64,000 nucleotides of DNA from Hyphomicrobium zavarzinii ATCC 27496. GTDB lineage: Bacteria; Pseudomonadota; Alphaproteobacteria; Rhizobiales; Hyphomicrobiaceae. The notes beneath the pieces were generated by a model. That model did no database searches and was not told the origin of the DNA. It saw nothing but the letters and a program-made list of their open reading frames with translations. Shown here piece by piece: positions 18,867 through 27,007 of this stretch; the stretch's first letter is position 1, and each line of letters starts with the position of its first letter. The stretch lies in contig NZ_KB911259.1 in the NCBI RefSeq assembly GCF_000383415.1, positions 151,007 through 215,006 of the forward strand. Reading direction: 5' to 3'. Position numbers and translations under genes: made by a program.

Positions 18867-19505
18867 CTAGGCGTGCCGGGCTTCGCCGCCTTCACGGTGA
18901 CTACGCTGCTGCGCCTCGAACCCTACGAGATAGTTCCGCACGAGATCGTCCATCAGCACGCTCGCGTCGTCTGCCGCAATGATCGAGAGCTTGTCCGCGG
19001 CCGACAGAGACGAGATCCCGTGCATGCCCGCCCATAGCACGCGCGCCGCACGGCGCACCTCTTCGGGGCTGAGCCCTTCGGAGAGAGGAAGCAAGGCGTC
19101 CTCCACCTTCCCCATCAGCGCTTCGAGCTTCTGGCGATACCAGTCCGGCACGGTCCGGGAGGACGGGATGTGGTGCTCGAACAGAAGGTTCCAGAGATTG
19201 GGATCTCGCGCCGCGAACGCCAGATAGCAATTGGCGATCTGGTGAACCCGCTCGCGCGGATCACCGCCCTGCGGCACCGATGCCAGAGCGTGCAGCAAGC
19301 CGTCGAGCAGGCGTCCCTCGATGGTGAGAACGAGATCGTCCAGGTTCTCGAAGGAATTGTAGAGCGTGCCCGGCGAGTAATTGATGCGCCGGGCAATTTC
19401 TCGGGCTGAAAGCCCGCCGAGTCCAGACTGCTGGATCAGCTCGGTTGATGCCCCGATGATCAATTCCCTCAGCTCTTCTGCGGTGTGAAGCGATCGACGG
19501 CCCAT
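18867..19505 (-). CDS. TetR-family transcriptional regulator
   Basis: This 212-residue regulator has an N-terminal TetR helix-turn-helix (about 12-60). The recognition region reads GLSAREIARRINYSPGTLYNSFENLDDLV. The C-terminal ligand domain contains RDPNLWNLLFEHH and AARVLWAGMHGISSLS, like the WHG-type TetR C-terminal domain. An ATG at 19523 would add six residues; 19505 is chosen because GAGAGAA lies ahead of it. It is convergent with the YdjM-like gene, 72 bp away. A target gene is not obvious. Confidence 0.88.
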   Translation of the reverse strand: MGRRSLHTAEELRELIIGASTELIQQSGLGGLSAREIARRINYSPGTLYNSFENLDDLVLTIEGRLLDGLLHALASVPQGGDPRERVHQIANCYLAFAARDPNLWNLLFEHHIPSSRTVPDWYRQKLEALMGKVEDALLPLSEGLSPEEVRRAARVLWAGMHGISSLSAADKLSIIAADDASVLMDDLVRNYLVGFEAQQRSHREGGEARHA

Positions 19506-19523
19506 GGAGGTTCTCTCGCGCAT

Positions 19524-20027
19524 GAAGACCAGAACGATAGGGTGCCATCGAAAACCAAAGCACCCCGCAAGTCAGTAAGGCCATTTACCAACCGAGCCGT
19601 GCGCAGCACCCGAAGAGCTGTCACAGCCCAAGAGCGTGGATCCTGAAAAAAGCGCAGGCAACGTTAGCGAGGCGGCGAAAGCCAGATGCATCTAACTTGC
19701 ATTTGCGTCTATTGAGGGTGCTCGAATGTGTCAGACGCGCCCGGAAAACCTTTCACGAACTCACCGACTTAAGCTGCGCCAAAATTTCTGAATCGCATTC
19801 GCCGTCAAAGACGGACGGAACGAAGCAAGGCGAAACCGGACCCCGAGATTCACCGAACCGGTGACGTGCTCAATCAGTTCCGGTATCGCCGCAAAAGCCC
19901 ACGAAATCGTGCCTGCCCGCAAGCCATCGTGACAGCATACTGAAGATCGAAAGCGACTGCAATATTCTGAACGCAGTATTGGTCTGTCGGCGCCTTATTT
20001 TGGCGGTCAGCGTTCAATTTCGCCGCG
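19524..20027. other. About 500-bp gap without a recognised gene
   Basis: No supported coding region lies between the TetR gene and the TadE-like gene. The stretch is visibly less GC-rich than its surroundings. It contains a 10-bp palindrome AGATGCATCT at 19684-19693, close to repeated ATGCA/TGCAT words. It should hold the TetR promoter, and the palindrome is a candidate operator. Nothing else is seen. Confidence 0.4.
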
Positions 20028-20642
20028 TCACGAGAAGCACGAAGTCTGACATTTGGTATCGAAGATCACGCAAAGCCCTTTGCGCGGCTTGGCCATCGCG
20101 GTCTCCTTCCACGGCGTCTCCCCCATGATGAAGTTGAGGAAGAGCGGAACGAACGTGTAGGTCGCCTCGACCACCACCACGGCCTCGTTCTTCCCAACGA
20201 TGCCCGCCCCCAAGGGATAGGACTGGCATTTGGCCAACTCGCCGCCCGGTTTGCGATTGTAGCGGTTCGTGATCTCCGGATAGACGAGCGTGTTGCTCGC
20301 ATTGGTCGGGCTCGACATCACTGGGATAACCGAGATCTGCAGCTGCTCGGTATCGTAGGGGCTCATCACGAGATCGGCGATGGCGTAGATGGCCTTGACG
20401 TCGTCGTTCGTCAGCTTCTCCTCGCGCGCGACGAGGTCGGCGACCATGCTGGTGACCAGACCGAAACGCTGATGGATCGCAACCGCGCGCGTGATTTCGA
20501 CGGTGCCGATCAGAAGCACCATCATCACCGGCGCGATCATTCCGAACTCGACCGCTGCCAGTCCGCGGACGTCATGCCGGAATTTCCGGAGCAGCCGGCC
20601 GAGACGCGTGGCGATCGTTCCCCGCTTGCCGGGCTCGCTCAT
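20028..20642 (-). CDS. TadE/TadG-like pilus assembly protein
   Basis: This 204-residue protein has a basic N-terminus followed by RGLAAVEFGMIAPVMMVLLI. That is the TadE-type prepilin-like signature: a conserved Glu in the hydrophobic segment after AAVEF. A periplasmic domain follows with two Cys near the C-terminus (KGLCVIFDTKCQTSC). TadE-like proteins are minor pseudopilins of Tad (Flp) systems. The chosen ATG at 20642 has GAAGTGAGG just ahead. An ATG at 20705 overlaps the preceding stop as ATGA and is a real alternative, implying translational coupling. No tadA, tadB, tadC or flp gene is in the window. Confidence 0.78.
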   Translation of the reverse strand: MSEPGKRGTIATRLGRLLRKFRHDVRGLAAVEFGMIAPVMMVLLIGTVEITRAVAIHQRFGLVTSMVADLVAREEKLTNDDVKAIYAIADLVMSPYDTEQLQISVIPVMSSPTNASNTLVYPEITNRYNRKPGGELAKCQSYPLGAGIVGKNEAVVVVEATYTFVPLFLNFIMGETPWKETAMAKPRKGLCVIFDTKCQTSCFS

Positions 20643-20701
20643 CCTCACTTCTCCCGCGCCATGCACACCTCGATCTCGGCTCATGTCACTCGCCCCCAGG
20701 C

Positions 20702-21337
20702 TCATTCGAACGGTTCGGATCGAAAGGCCGTTGCCGCCGACAGCACGACCATCTTCTGCTCGCGTGGGGTCTCACCCCTCTCCGCAAGCAGATTCCAGAT
20801 GAACTGAAAGAGCGGCATGCCGCCCTGCCAGTCGTAGCAAGCGGTCACGACCACGGCCATGCTCGCGTCTCCCGACCGGCTGCGGATGCCGTCGGAGCCA
20901 CTACCCTGTCGCGGCGTCAGCTTTCCGTCCGTCAGGCATGGAGTCGGCGGATTGAGATTGGCAAAGAGCGCATTGCTCTCGACGTGAATGACCAGGTGCG
21001 TGTCGCAGGCGATAAGATCACCCGACTTCTCGCAAACGAGATTGCGGAAATCGTTGAGCGTCATGCCCGCCTTCTGCGCCTCACCGGTTCTGAGGAGGCG
21101 CGAGGCATCCAGAACACCGCGCTGGAGCGAATGGTTGGTCAGGTAATAGAGCCCGATGGTCATGATCCCGAGCATCATCACCAGGAATGGAACCGAGACG
21201 AGCGCGAACTCGACCATCGTCACGCCCCGCGTATCCGCGGAGAAGCGCCGCGCGAAACGCACGAGCCTGGCTCGAAATCTCGGAGAACTTGAGTTGCTGT
21301 TACGCATGACGGGTCCGGACGCGCGGAATACGGGCAT
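20702..21337 (-). CDS. TadE-family pilus assembly protein
   Basis: This 211-residue protein has an Arg-rich N-terminus (FRARLVRFARRF). The TadE signature RGVTMVEFALVSVPFLVMML follows, with the conserved Glu of VEFAL. The rest is a periplasmic domain with Cys near residues 102, 110, 133 and 166. It lies directly upstream of the second TadE-like gene, ending at or inside its start, so the two form one transcript and probably a heterodimeric minor pseudopilin pair. Starts at 21337 and 21307 are both possible; neither has a clear Shine-Dalgarno. Confidence 0.8.
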   Translation of the reverse strand: MPVFRASGPVMRNSNSSSPRFRARLVRFARRFSADTRGVTMVEFALVSVPFLVMMLGIMTIGLYYLTNHSLQRGVLDASRLLRTGEAQKAGMTLNDFRNLVCEKSGDLIACDTHLVIHVESNALFANLNPPTPCLTDGKLTPRQGSGSDGIRSRSGDASMAVVVTACYDWQGGMPLFQFIWNLLAERGETPREQKMVVLSAATAFRSEPFE

Positions 21338-21601
21338 CGGACGAATTTAGGGCCGTCCCGATCTATGAAAGGTTGACGCGCGGACTAAGCCCGCTGCGAA
21401 GGTAAAGAGCGCATTACTTCGGGCGCCGATGCCCCCGGCAAGGGCGTAGCCGTTACACTCTATATATGCGCGACGTTCAGAGGATCCCGTGGCGACGGGG
21501 CCATAGCTCCGGACAACCCCCGGAGCCCCGGCGTGCCCCATGGGCCGCCGCGGAAAATAGAATAGGAATCAAATGAGTAAGAGAAAAAGATCAGCCAAAA
21601 A

Positions 21602-21686
21602 TGGTGCGGTCGAGAAGACTCGAACTTCCACGGGTTGCCCCGCTACCACCTCAAGGTAGTGCGTCTACCAATTCCGCCACGACCGC
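21602..21686 (-). tRNA. tRNA-Leu(GAG)
   Basis: On the minus strand the acceptor stem is GCGGTCG with CGACCGC, discriminator A and an encoded CCA (21602-21604). The anticodon stem CTACC/GGTAG encloses loop TTGAGGT, giving anticodon GAG. A long variable arm, as expected for a class II tRNA, precedes the T-arm GTTCGAGTC. The length is 85 nt including CCA. Confidence 0.95.
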
Positions 21687-21975
21687 ATCATGGCTCGAAG
21701 CGCCCCATATAGCCAAACCGGATCGGTTGAACAAGGGACACCTGAGAGCCCGCCGAACTATCAGAGGCAGGTGAGGAAGGCAAGCGGGAAACGAGCCGCA
21801 GGGGAGAACCTCGCACCCGGGCGGCAAACGCGTGGACGAAAGCCTAAGCCCCGGCCTCGAAACGTGACCATCGAAAATTCGAATGCGTTCGGGCTGGAGG
21901 CGCGAGAAGCGCTGCATGCCGCTTCGGAAGAAGCCGCATTCCACAAGGGTTAGAGAAGGTGATAGGTCTCCATCC

Positions 21976-22698
21976 ATGATGGATTTCGATAGAAGCGCGG
22001 TCGCTTGGACGACGAGTAAAGAGCCCGTCGCATACCCGCTCGCCCTCGCTGCGATGGAAGAGCGGGCGCGCCAGATCAGAGCCGGCGACGCCCCCGAGTT
22101 GATCTGGCTGCTGGAGCATCCCGCCCTCTACACCGCGGGGACCAGCGCCCAGATCGCGGACCTCAAGGACCCCGATCGCTTCCCGATCTACACGGCCGGA
22201 CGGGGCGGGCAGTACACCTACCACGGCCCCGGCCAGCGCATTGCCTACGTGATGCTCGACGTGCAGCGCCGCTTCGGATCGGACGTCCGCGCCTTCGTCT
22301 GCGCTCTCGAGCACTGGGTCATCTATAGTCTCGCCGAGTTCGGGATCAGGGGCGAGATCCGCCCCGGCCGCGTCGGCGTGTGGGTCGTCCTTCCGAACGA
22401 GGGCGGCGTGGAGAAGAAGATCGCCGCCATCGGCATCCGTATCCGGCGGGGCGTGAGCTTCCACGGGATCAGCCTGAACGTCGCCCCGGACCTCACCCAC
22501 TACGACGGCATTGTCCCCTGCGGGATCGCCGAGCACGGCGTCACGAGCCTGCACGACCTGGGCCACCCCGCATCGATGAAAGATGTGGATATGTCGTTGA
22601 GGAGGACGTTCGAGCGCACTTTCGGCGTCACGGCCGATAGCCACGAGCCTGTCGAGACACCGCTCGCCGCCCATCAAAATGGCCCAAAACGGTACTGA
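21976..22698 (+). CDS. lipB: Octanoyl-[ACP]:protein N-octanoyltransferase LipB
   Basis: LipB moves octanoyl groups from acyl carrier protein to lipoyl domains of pyruvate dehydrogenase and related complexes; LipA then inserts sulfur. The 240-residue protein has [12 protein letters not shown] at 76-87, catalytic Lys148 in [11 protein letters not shown] and nucleophile Cys182 in GIVPCGI. Two consecutive ATGs start at 21976; the open frame further upstream has no family match. The gene stands alone and is followed by a likely terminator. Confidence 0.96.
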   Translation: MMDFDRSAVAWTTSKEPVAYPLALAAMEERARQIRAGDAPELIWLLEHPALYTAGTSAQIADLKDPDRFPIYTAGRGGQYTYHGPGQRIAYVMLDVQRRFGSDVRAFVCALEHWVIYSLAEFGIRGEIRPGRVGVWVVLPNEGGVEKKIAAIGIRIRRGVSFHGISLNVAPDLTHYDGIVPCGIAEHGVTSLHDLGHPASMKDVDMSLRRTFERTFGVTADSHEPVETPLAAHQNGPKRY

Positions 22699-22720
22699 GC
22701 GCGCCTGCGCCCAAAGGAAA

Positions 22721-22758
22721 ACCCGGTCCCGCGAGGAGCGGAACCGGGTCTCTATTCA
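22721..22758 (+). terminator. Terminator-like hairpin after lipB
   Basis: ACCCGGTCCCGC pairs with GCGGAACCGGGT across a short GAGGA-type loop, with one mismatch. The hairpin is followed by CTCTATTC rather than a pure T run. It lies 22 bp after lipB and 24 bp before the stop of the convergent gene, so it may act in either direction. Confidence 0.6.
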
Positions 22759-22773
22759 CTACAACGAGCCTCT

Positions 22774-23145
22774 CTACGGACGAGAGCCAGGCTGAGAAGG
22801 CTGGGCGCCAGGCCTTGGATCGAGCGTACCCGAACCAGTTTCTGACGACACCCCTGCCTCGTCGTCGTAGAGCTGACCTTCCTCGATCGACGTAATCTCC
22901 GAGCCCTCAAGCTCGAACGGGTCTTCTCGACTGTCGCCGAGCCGGATCAAGCACCCCTTCTCACAGATCCCATCGAGCACCGCATTCGGTTTAAGAATAT
23001 GGTCTTTCTGGGTGCTTCCCTCGATGATCGTGACCAGATGGTCCTTGTCATCCCGATTTGTGATCGAAGCCGAGTGACCGGCCGAGGGGAGGAGAAGCAG
23101 TGCGATCAGGAACCCCGGGATTACGCGACCGGCTATCACGGTCAA
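22774..23145 (-). CDS. Small exported protein of unknown function
   Basis: This 123-residue protein has a clear signal peptide (VIPGFLIALLLLPSAGHSAS). The mature part contains two Cys close together (ICEKGCLIRL) and an acidic stretch (EGSEITSIEEGQLYDDEAG). The tail is Pro/Gly/Ser-rich. The segment ITNRDDKDHLVTIIEG resembles small beta-rich periplasmic proteins of Hyphomicrobiales, but I do not recognise a named family. It is downstream, on the same strand, of the tiny Ala/Lys peptide gene. Confidence 0.7.
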   Translation of the reverse strand: MTVIAGRVIPGFLIALLLLPSAGHSASITNRDDKDHLVTIIEGSTQKDHILKPNAVLDGICEKGCLIRLGDSREDPFELEGSEITSIEEGQLYDDEAGVSSETGSGTLDPRPGAQPSQPGSRP

Positions 23146-23170
23146 CTCCGAGACTCGTGGCAGAAACTCG

Positions 23171-23245
23171 TTACTTCTTCTTCTTCGCAGCGGGCTTCTT
23201 CGCAGGAGCTTTCTTCGCGGCGGGCTTCTTAGCAGCTTTAGCCAT
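23171..23245 (-). CDS. 24-residue Ala/Lys/Pro-rich peptide, histone-H1-tail-like
   Basis: On the minus strand an ATG at 23245 opens a 24-codon frame ending TAA at 23171. It begins MAKAAKKPAAKKAPAK and ends in a run of Lys. The residues are only Met, Ala, Lys and Pro. GGAAGGA sits about 9 nt before the ATG, a strong ribosome site. The composition matches the AKKP-type tails of H1-like nucleoproteins and some HU proteins, so nucleic-acid binding is plausible. It is too short for automatic gene callers. It could also be a remnant of a longer H1-like gene. Confidence 0.6.
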   Translation of the reverse strand: MAKAAKKPAAKKAPAKKPAAKKKK

Positions 23246-23369
23246 CTTCGTTAGTCCTTCCATTGAACGCCCAGCATGAGCTGAGCCGAATCTGACCCGA
23301 CTCACGACGGGCCGATCCTCAATGTGGTCAGAATCAATCCTCGCTTCAAACGGAATTTTCCGGTGACTA

Positions 23370-23388
23370 CTATCGAAGATTTCGATAG
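23370..23388. promoter_or_regulatory. Candidate LysR operator
   Basis: An 8-bp inverted repeat CTATCGAA-GAT-TTCGATAG contains the T-N11-A core typical of LysR-type binding sites. It is centred about 47 bp before the LysR start codon, the usual place for autoregulation. Confidence 0.5.
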
Positions 23389-23425
23389 ATAGCGTTTACG
23401 CGCTTGGACGCGATGCGAGCCGCAC

Positions 23426-24274
23426 ATGGACATCAACCTCGCGCGAACCTTCCTCATGGTCACCGAGACCGGCAGCTTCATCGAAGCTGCGATGAAGCTC
23501 AACATCACCCAATCCACCGTTTCTGCGCGCATTAAGGTGCTCGAGGACCTTCTCGGACGCCCGCTCTTCGAGCGCTCGAAGTCCGGTGCCGACCTCACGG
23601 CGGCAGGCGAGCAGTTCCGCAAGCATGCACTGGCTCTCGTACGCGTCTGGCAGCGGGCTCAGCTCGAAGTGAGCCTCTCGGACCAGCACAGAGACCACCT
23701 CGCCGTCGGCGCGACGCTCGGATTGTGGCAGGGTTTCCTGCTCAAATGGGTGGCACGCCTGCGCGCGACCAACCCCGACATCGCCGTCTCGGCCATATCG
23801 AGCCCGTCGACCATCCTCACCCAGCGCCTGATCGAGGGCACGCTCGATCTCGCCGTCATGTACCGGCCCATCCAGCCCCCGGGCCACGTGGTCGAGCATC
23901 TCTTTGATGAAGAGTTCGTGCTGGTGACGAGCGCCAAGCAGACGAGCAGGCGTGGCCCGAGCGACTATGTGTTCGTGGACTGGGGGCCGGATTTCCAGCA
24001 GGACCACGCCGCCGCCTATCCCGAACTCACCAACCCCGGCCTCCACCTCGACCTCGGATCGACCAGCATCGAATACCTGCTCGCCAACGAGGCGTCGGGC
24101 TACTTCCCGTCCCGCATCGTCAAGCATCACGTGACACGGGGGCGCCTGCGCCAGCCCAAACGCGCACGCCGCTTCGTCTATCCGGTCTATATGGTTTATC
24201 CGGAAGCCCGCGATGAGGAGACCTACGAGCTCATCATCCACGGCCTGCGCAGCGCAGCCGCCCGGCTCGCTTGA
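23426..24274 (+). CDS. LysR-family transcriptional regulator
   Basis: This 282-residue regulator has the LysR winged helix (about 1-60): FLMVTETGSFIEAAMKLNIT, then STVSARIKVLEDLLGRPLFE. A periplasmic-binding-like effector domain follows (about 90-280). The target may be itself, through the inverted repeat in front, or the divergent leftward Ala/Lys peptide gene and exported-protein gene. It ends 6 bp from the end of the convergent acylphosphatase gene. The effector is unknown. Confidence 0.93.
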   Translation: MDINLARTFLMVTETGSFIEAAMKLNITQSTVSARIKVLEDLLGRPLFERSKSGADLTAAGEQFRKHALALVRVWQRAQLEVSLSDQHRDHLAVGATLGLWQGFLLKWVARLRATNPDIAVSAISSPSTILTQRLIEGTLDLAVMYRPIQPPGHVVEHLFDEEFVLVTSAKQTSRRGPSDYVFVDWGPDFQQDHAAAYPELTNPGLHLDLGSTSIEYLLANEASGYFPSRIVKHHVTRGRLRQPKRARRFVYPVYMVYPEARDEETYELIIHGLRSAAARLA

Positions 24275-24280
24275 GCGCCC

Positions 24281-24571
24281 TCAGACGGTCTCGCGCACCT
24301 CGAAGCCCACGAACGCCTCGGCGTCCGCAGGCCCGACGGTCACAGACTTCACGCGGGCGCTGAGCGGCCCCTGCCGGCACGCCGCGATCATCGAGCGAAT
24401 GTCCGGATCAGGCCCTTCAAACACCGCCTCCACCGAGCCGTCGCGCCGGTTACGCACCCACCCGGCGAGCTTGAGTTCCGCGGCCGTCCGCTGTGTCCAG
24501 AGGCGATAGCCAACACCCTGCACACGGCCTTCGATCAGAACATGAGCGGTTCGTACGGCGTCCGTCGTCAT
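24281..24571 (-). CDS. acyP: Acylphosphatase
   Basis: The protein has 96 residues, the normal length. Acylphosphatase hydrolyses carboxyl-phosphate bonds such as acetyl phosphate and 1,3-bisphosphoglycerate. The signature GRVQGVGYR places catalytic Arg23, and GWVRNRRDGSV places catalytic Asn41. The ATG at 24571 is chosen because the family begins just before this point; the frame further upstream crosses a terminator. It lies downstream of pccA on the same strand but is separated from it by that terminator. Confidence 0.94.
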   Translation of the reverse strand: MTTDAVRTAHVLIEGRVQGVGYRLWTQRTAAELKLAGWVRNRRDGSVEAVFEGPDPDIRSMIAACRQGPLSARVKSVTVGPADAEAFVGFEVRETV

Positions 24572-24580
24572 CGTGGTCCC

Positions 24581-24625
24581 TAAAAAGAATTCCCCCTCCC
24601 CGCGAATGCGGGAAGGGGGAAAAAA
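24581..24625 (-). terminator. Rho-independent terminator after pccA
   Basis: A hairpin (24592-24619) with arms CCCCCTCCCCGC and GCGGGAAGGGGG (one mismatch) around loop GAAT is flanked by A runs on the + strand. Read leftward it is a GC-rich stem followed by a T-rich TTCTTTTTA tract, about 50 bp after the pccA stop and just before acyP. Confidence 0.75.
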
Positions 24626-24671
24626 TGGCACGATTTCGTCCGGAGATGAGGACGACAAAGGCGCGCGGGCC

Positions 24672-26690
24672 TCACGCGAACTCGAGGATCACCGCGTCCA
24701 CGGCCAAGCTGTCGCCCGGCTTGGCGTTCACCTTCTTTACGACGCCGTCGCGCTCGGCCCGGAGGATGTTCTCCATCTTCATGGCCTCGACCACGGCCAG
24801 CGCGTCGCCCGCCTTGACCTCCTGCCCCTCGGCCGTGTGGATGGCCTTCACGAGGCCCGGCATCGGGCAGAGCAGGAACTTCGACATGTCCGCGGCAGCC
24901 TTCACCGGCATGAGGCTGACAAGCTCTGCCTCGCGCTCGGTGTAGACGTAGACCGGGCTCTGGATGCCCCGGTAGGACAGGGTTGCGCCGTTCAGAATGG
25001 GCCGCACCTGCACCGAGACGGTCTTGCCGCTCACCTCGCCGCGCCAAACCGGCTCGCCGGCCGCCCACGGAGAGTTCACGGAGAGCGTCTGCTTCACGAC
25101 GCCGTTCTCGCCGAGGAAGCTGATCTGGAGGGGACCGCCCTCGGCGCCCCCCACCTCGACGGCGACGCGCTCGCCGCCGACGTCGACCACGCGGCGCTTT
25201 GCGAACTGCACGGCCCCGTTAGCCATCTGATCGCTGATCAGACGGCGGCGCGAGTTGTGGATATGATCGATCGAAGCCGCCACCGCGACGAGCACGTTGA
25301 GCTCTTCGCCCTCCGCCTTCCGCGGCTTGAAGCCCTCGGGATACTCCTCGGCGATGAAGCCGGTCGAGAGCTTGCCCTCGCGCCAGCGCGGATGATGCAT
25401 CAGCGCCGAAACGAAGGGCACGTTGTGCTGGATGCCGTCGATGTAGAACGCGTCGAGAGCGTCGGCCTGCGCGTCGATGGCCGCGATGCGCGTCGGCCCG
25501 TGCGTGACGAGCTTGGCGATCATCGGATCGTAGTACATCGAGATCTCGCCGCCCTCCTCGACGCCGGTATCGTTACGCACCGTGATGCCGTTCTGGACCT
25601 CCTCGGCCGGCGGGCGGTACTTTACGAGGCGCCCGATCGAAGGCAGGAAGTTGCGGAAAGGATCCTCGGCGTAGACGCGGCTCTCGATGGCCCAGCCGTT
25701 GAGCTTCACGTCGGACTGCGTGAACGGGAGCTTTTCCCCGGCCGCGCTGCGGATCATCAGCTCCACGAGATCGACGCCCGTCACGAGCTCCGTCACCGGA
25801 TGCTCCACCTGGAGGCGCGTGTTCATCTCGAGGAAGTAGAAGCTGCGGTCCTGTCCCGCGACGAACTCCACCGTGCCGGCCGAGTCGTAGCCCACGGCCT
25901 TGGCAAGCGCGACCGCCTGCTCGCCCATGGCGCGGCGCGTCTTCTCGTCGAGCAGCGGCGAGGGCGCTTCCTCAATGACCTTCTGGTTGCGGCGCTGGAT
26001 CGAGCATTCGCGCTCGCCGAGGTACACGACGTTGCCGTGCTTGTCGCCGATGAGCTGGATCTCGATGTGGCGCGGATCGACGATGAACTTCTCGATGAAC
26101 ATGCGATCGTCGCCGAACGAGGCCTTGGCCTCAGAGCGCGCCAGCGGGAAGCCTTCCTCGACCTCTTTGCGGTTGAAGGCGATGCGCATGCCCTTGCCGC
26201 CGCCGCCCGCCGAGGCCTTCATCATCACCGGATAGCCGATCTCCTCGGCGATCTTGACCGCATGCTTGGCGTCGTCGATCTCGCCCATGTAGCCGGGGAC
26301 GGTGGACACCTTGGCCTTGGCGGCCGCCTTCTTGCTCTCGATCTTGTCGCCCATGGCCGCGATGGCCTTGGGGTTCGGGCCGATGAACACCACGCCGGCC
26401 TTGGCGAGCGCGATGGGGAATGCCTCGCGCTCCGAAAGGAAGCCATAGCCCGGATGGACCGCCTCGGCGCCCGTCTGTTTGCAGGCTTCGACGATCTTGT
26501 CGATGATCAGATACGACTGTGCGGCGGGGGGAGGCCCGAGATGCACCGCCTCGTCAGCCATTTCGACGTGAAGCGCGTCACGGTCCGCGTCCGAATAGAC
26601 GGCAACGGTCTTGATGCCCATCTTGCGTGCGGTCTTGATCACGCGGCACGCAATTTCACCGCGATTGGCAATGAGGATTTTCTTGAACAT
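24672..26690 (-). CDS. pccA: Propionyl-CoA carboxylase alpha subunit (biotin carboxylase + BCCP)
   Basis: The 672-residue protein carries the ATP-dependent biotin carboxylase and biotin-carrier domains of an acyl-CoA carboxylase. The biotin carboxylase core runs about 1-450: KKILIANRGEIACRV, GGGGKGMRI in the ATP grasp, and EMNTRLQVEHPVTE. A middle domain binds the beta subunit, and the biotinyl domain carries Lys638 in EAMKMEN. Length and layout match alphaproteobacterial PccA, which makes methylmalonyl-CoA from propionyl-CoA. Other alpha-type carboxylases such as methylcrotonyl-CoA carboxylase are close in sequence. No pccB or mutase gene is adjacent. Confidence 0.93.
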   Translation of the reverse strand: MFKKILIANRGEIACRVIKTARKMGIKTVAVYSDADRDALHVEMADEAVHLGPPPAAQSYLIIDKIVEACKQTGAEAVHPGYGFLSEREAFPIALAKAGVVFIGPNPKAIAAMGDKIESKKAAAKAKVSTVPGYMGEIDDAKHAVKIAEEIGYPVMMKASAGGGGKGMRIAFNRKEVEEGFPLARSEAKASFGDDRMFIEKFIVDPRHIEIQLIGDKHGNVVYLGERECSIQRRNQKVIEEAPSPLLDEKTRRAMGEQAVALAKAVGYDSAGTVEFVAGQDRSFYFLEMNTRLQVEHPVTELVTGVDLVELMIRSAAGEKLPFTQSDVKLNGWAIESRVYAEDPFRNFLPSIGRLVKYRPPAEEVQNGITVRNDTGVEEGGEISMYYDPMIAKLVTHGPTRIAAIDAQADALDAFYIDGIQHNVPFVSALMHHPRWREGKLSTGFIAEEYPEGFKPRKAEGEELNVLVAVAASIDHIHNSRRRLISDQMANGAVQFAKRRVVDVGGERVAVEVGGAEGGPLQISFLGENGVVKQTLSVNSPWAAGEPVWRGEVSGKTVSVQVRPILNGATLSYRGIQSPVYVYTEREAELVSLMPVKAAADMSKFLLCPMPGLVKAIHTAEGQEVKAGDALAVVEAMKMENILRAERDGVVKKVNAKPGDSLAVDAVILEFA

Positions 26691-26748
26691 TATCCCTTGG
26701 CGCCCTGTCTGGAATGTCGGGAGAGGTAGTTCGATCCGGCACTTCTAG

Positions 26749-26796
26749 TGTGCTTCCGCAAAACTGGAAACCGGTTTTCCAACCGGAAGCATGATC
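26749..26796. repeat. Intergenic palindromic repeat of Hyphomicrobiales type
   Basis: A nested palindrome with outer arms CTTCCG/CGGAAG and inner GGAAACCGGTTTTCC is followed by CATGATC. It resembles the GATCATG-plus-GGTTTTCC palindromes scattered between genes in Hyphomicrobiales genomes. The 317-bp gap upstream of pccA holds this and nothing else recognised. Confidence 0.55.
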
Positions 26797-27007
26797 AACC
26801 AGAGAGCTAACGGACAGGCGCTTTTCAACGAAAAGCAGAAAAAACACTAGAACAAACCCGCCGCAGCCGTAAACCGCGACGAAAAATGCCGCTGCTGCCG
26901 AACTCTAATCCGCGAAAGCGGCAAGCCCCGCCATTGGGGGCTTGCATGCAATTCCGGGTGGCCAGGGCCGAAATCCCCGCCACACCGGCCTCTCGAAATT
27001 GGTAAAC

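Noticed and set aside
21347-21541. 64-codon minus-strand ORF upstream of the TadE gene
   Set aside because: There is no Shine-Dalgarno or protein-like composition; it overlaps a likely promoter region.
24592-24619. Inverted repeat as a mobile-element end or REP
   Set aside because: It has a 4-nt loop and a T-rich tail right after pccA, so a terminator explains it fully.
24573-26729. 718-codon + strand open frame opposite pccA
   Set aside because: It is an antisense shadow: low-complexity His/Arg/Asp/Leu composition, and the minus strand encodes a complete biotin carboxylase.
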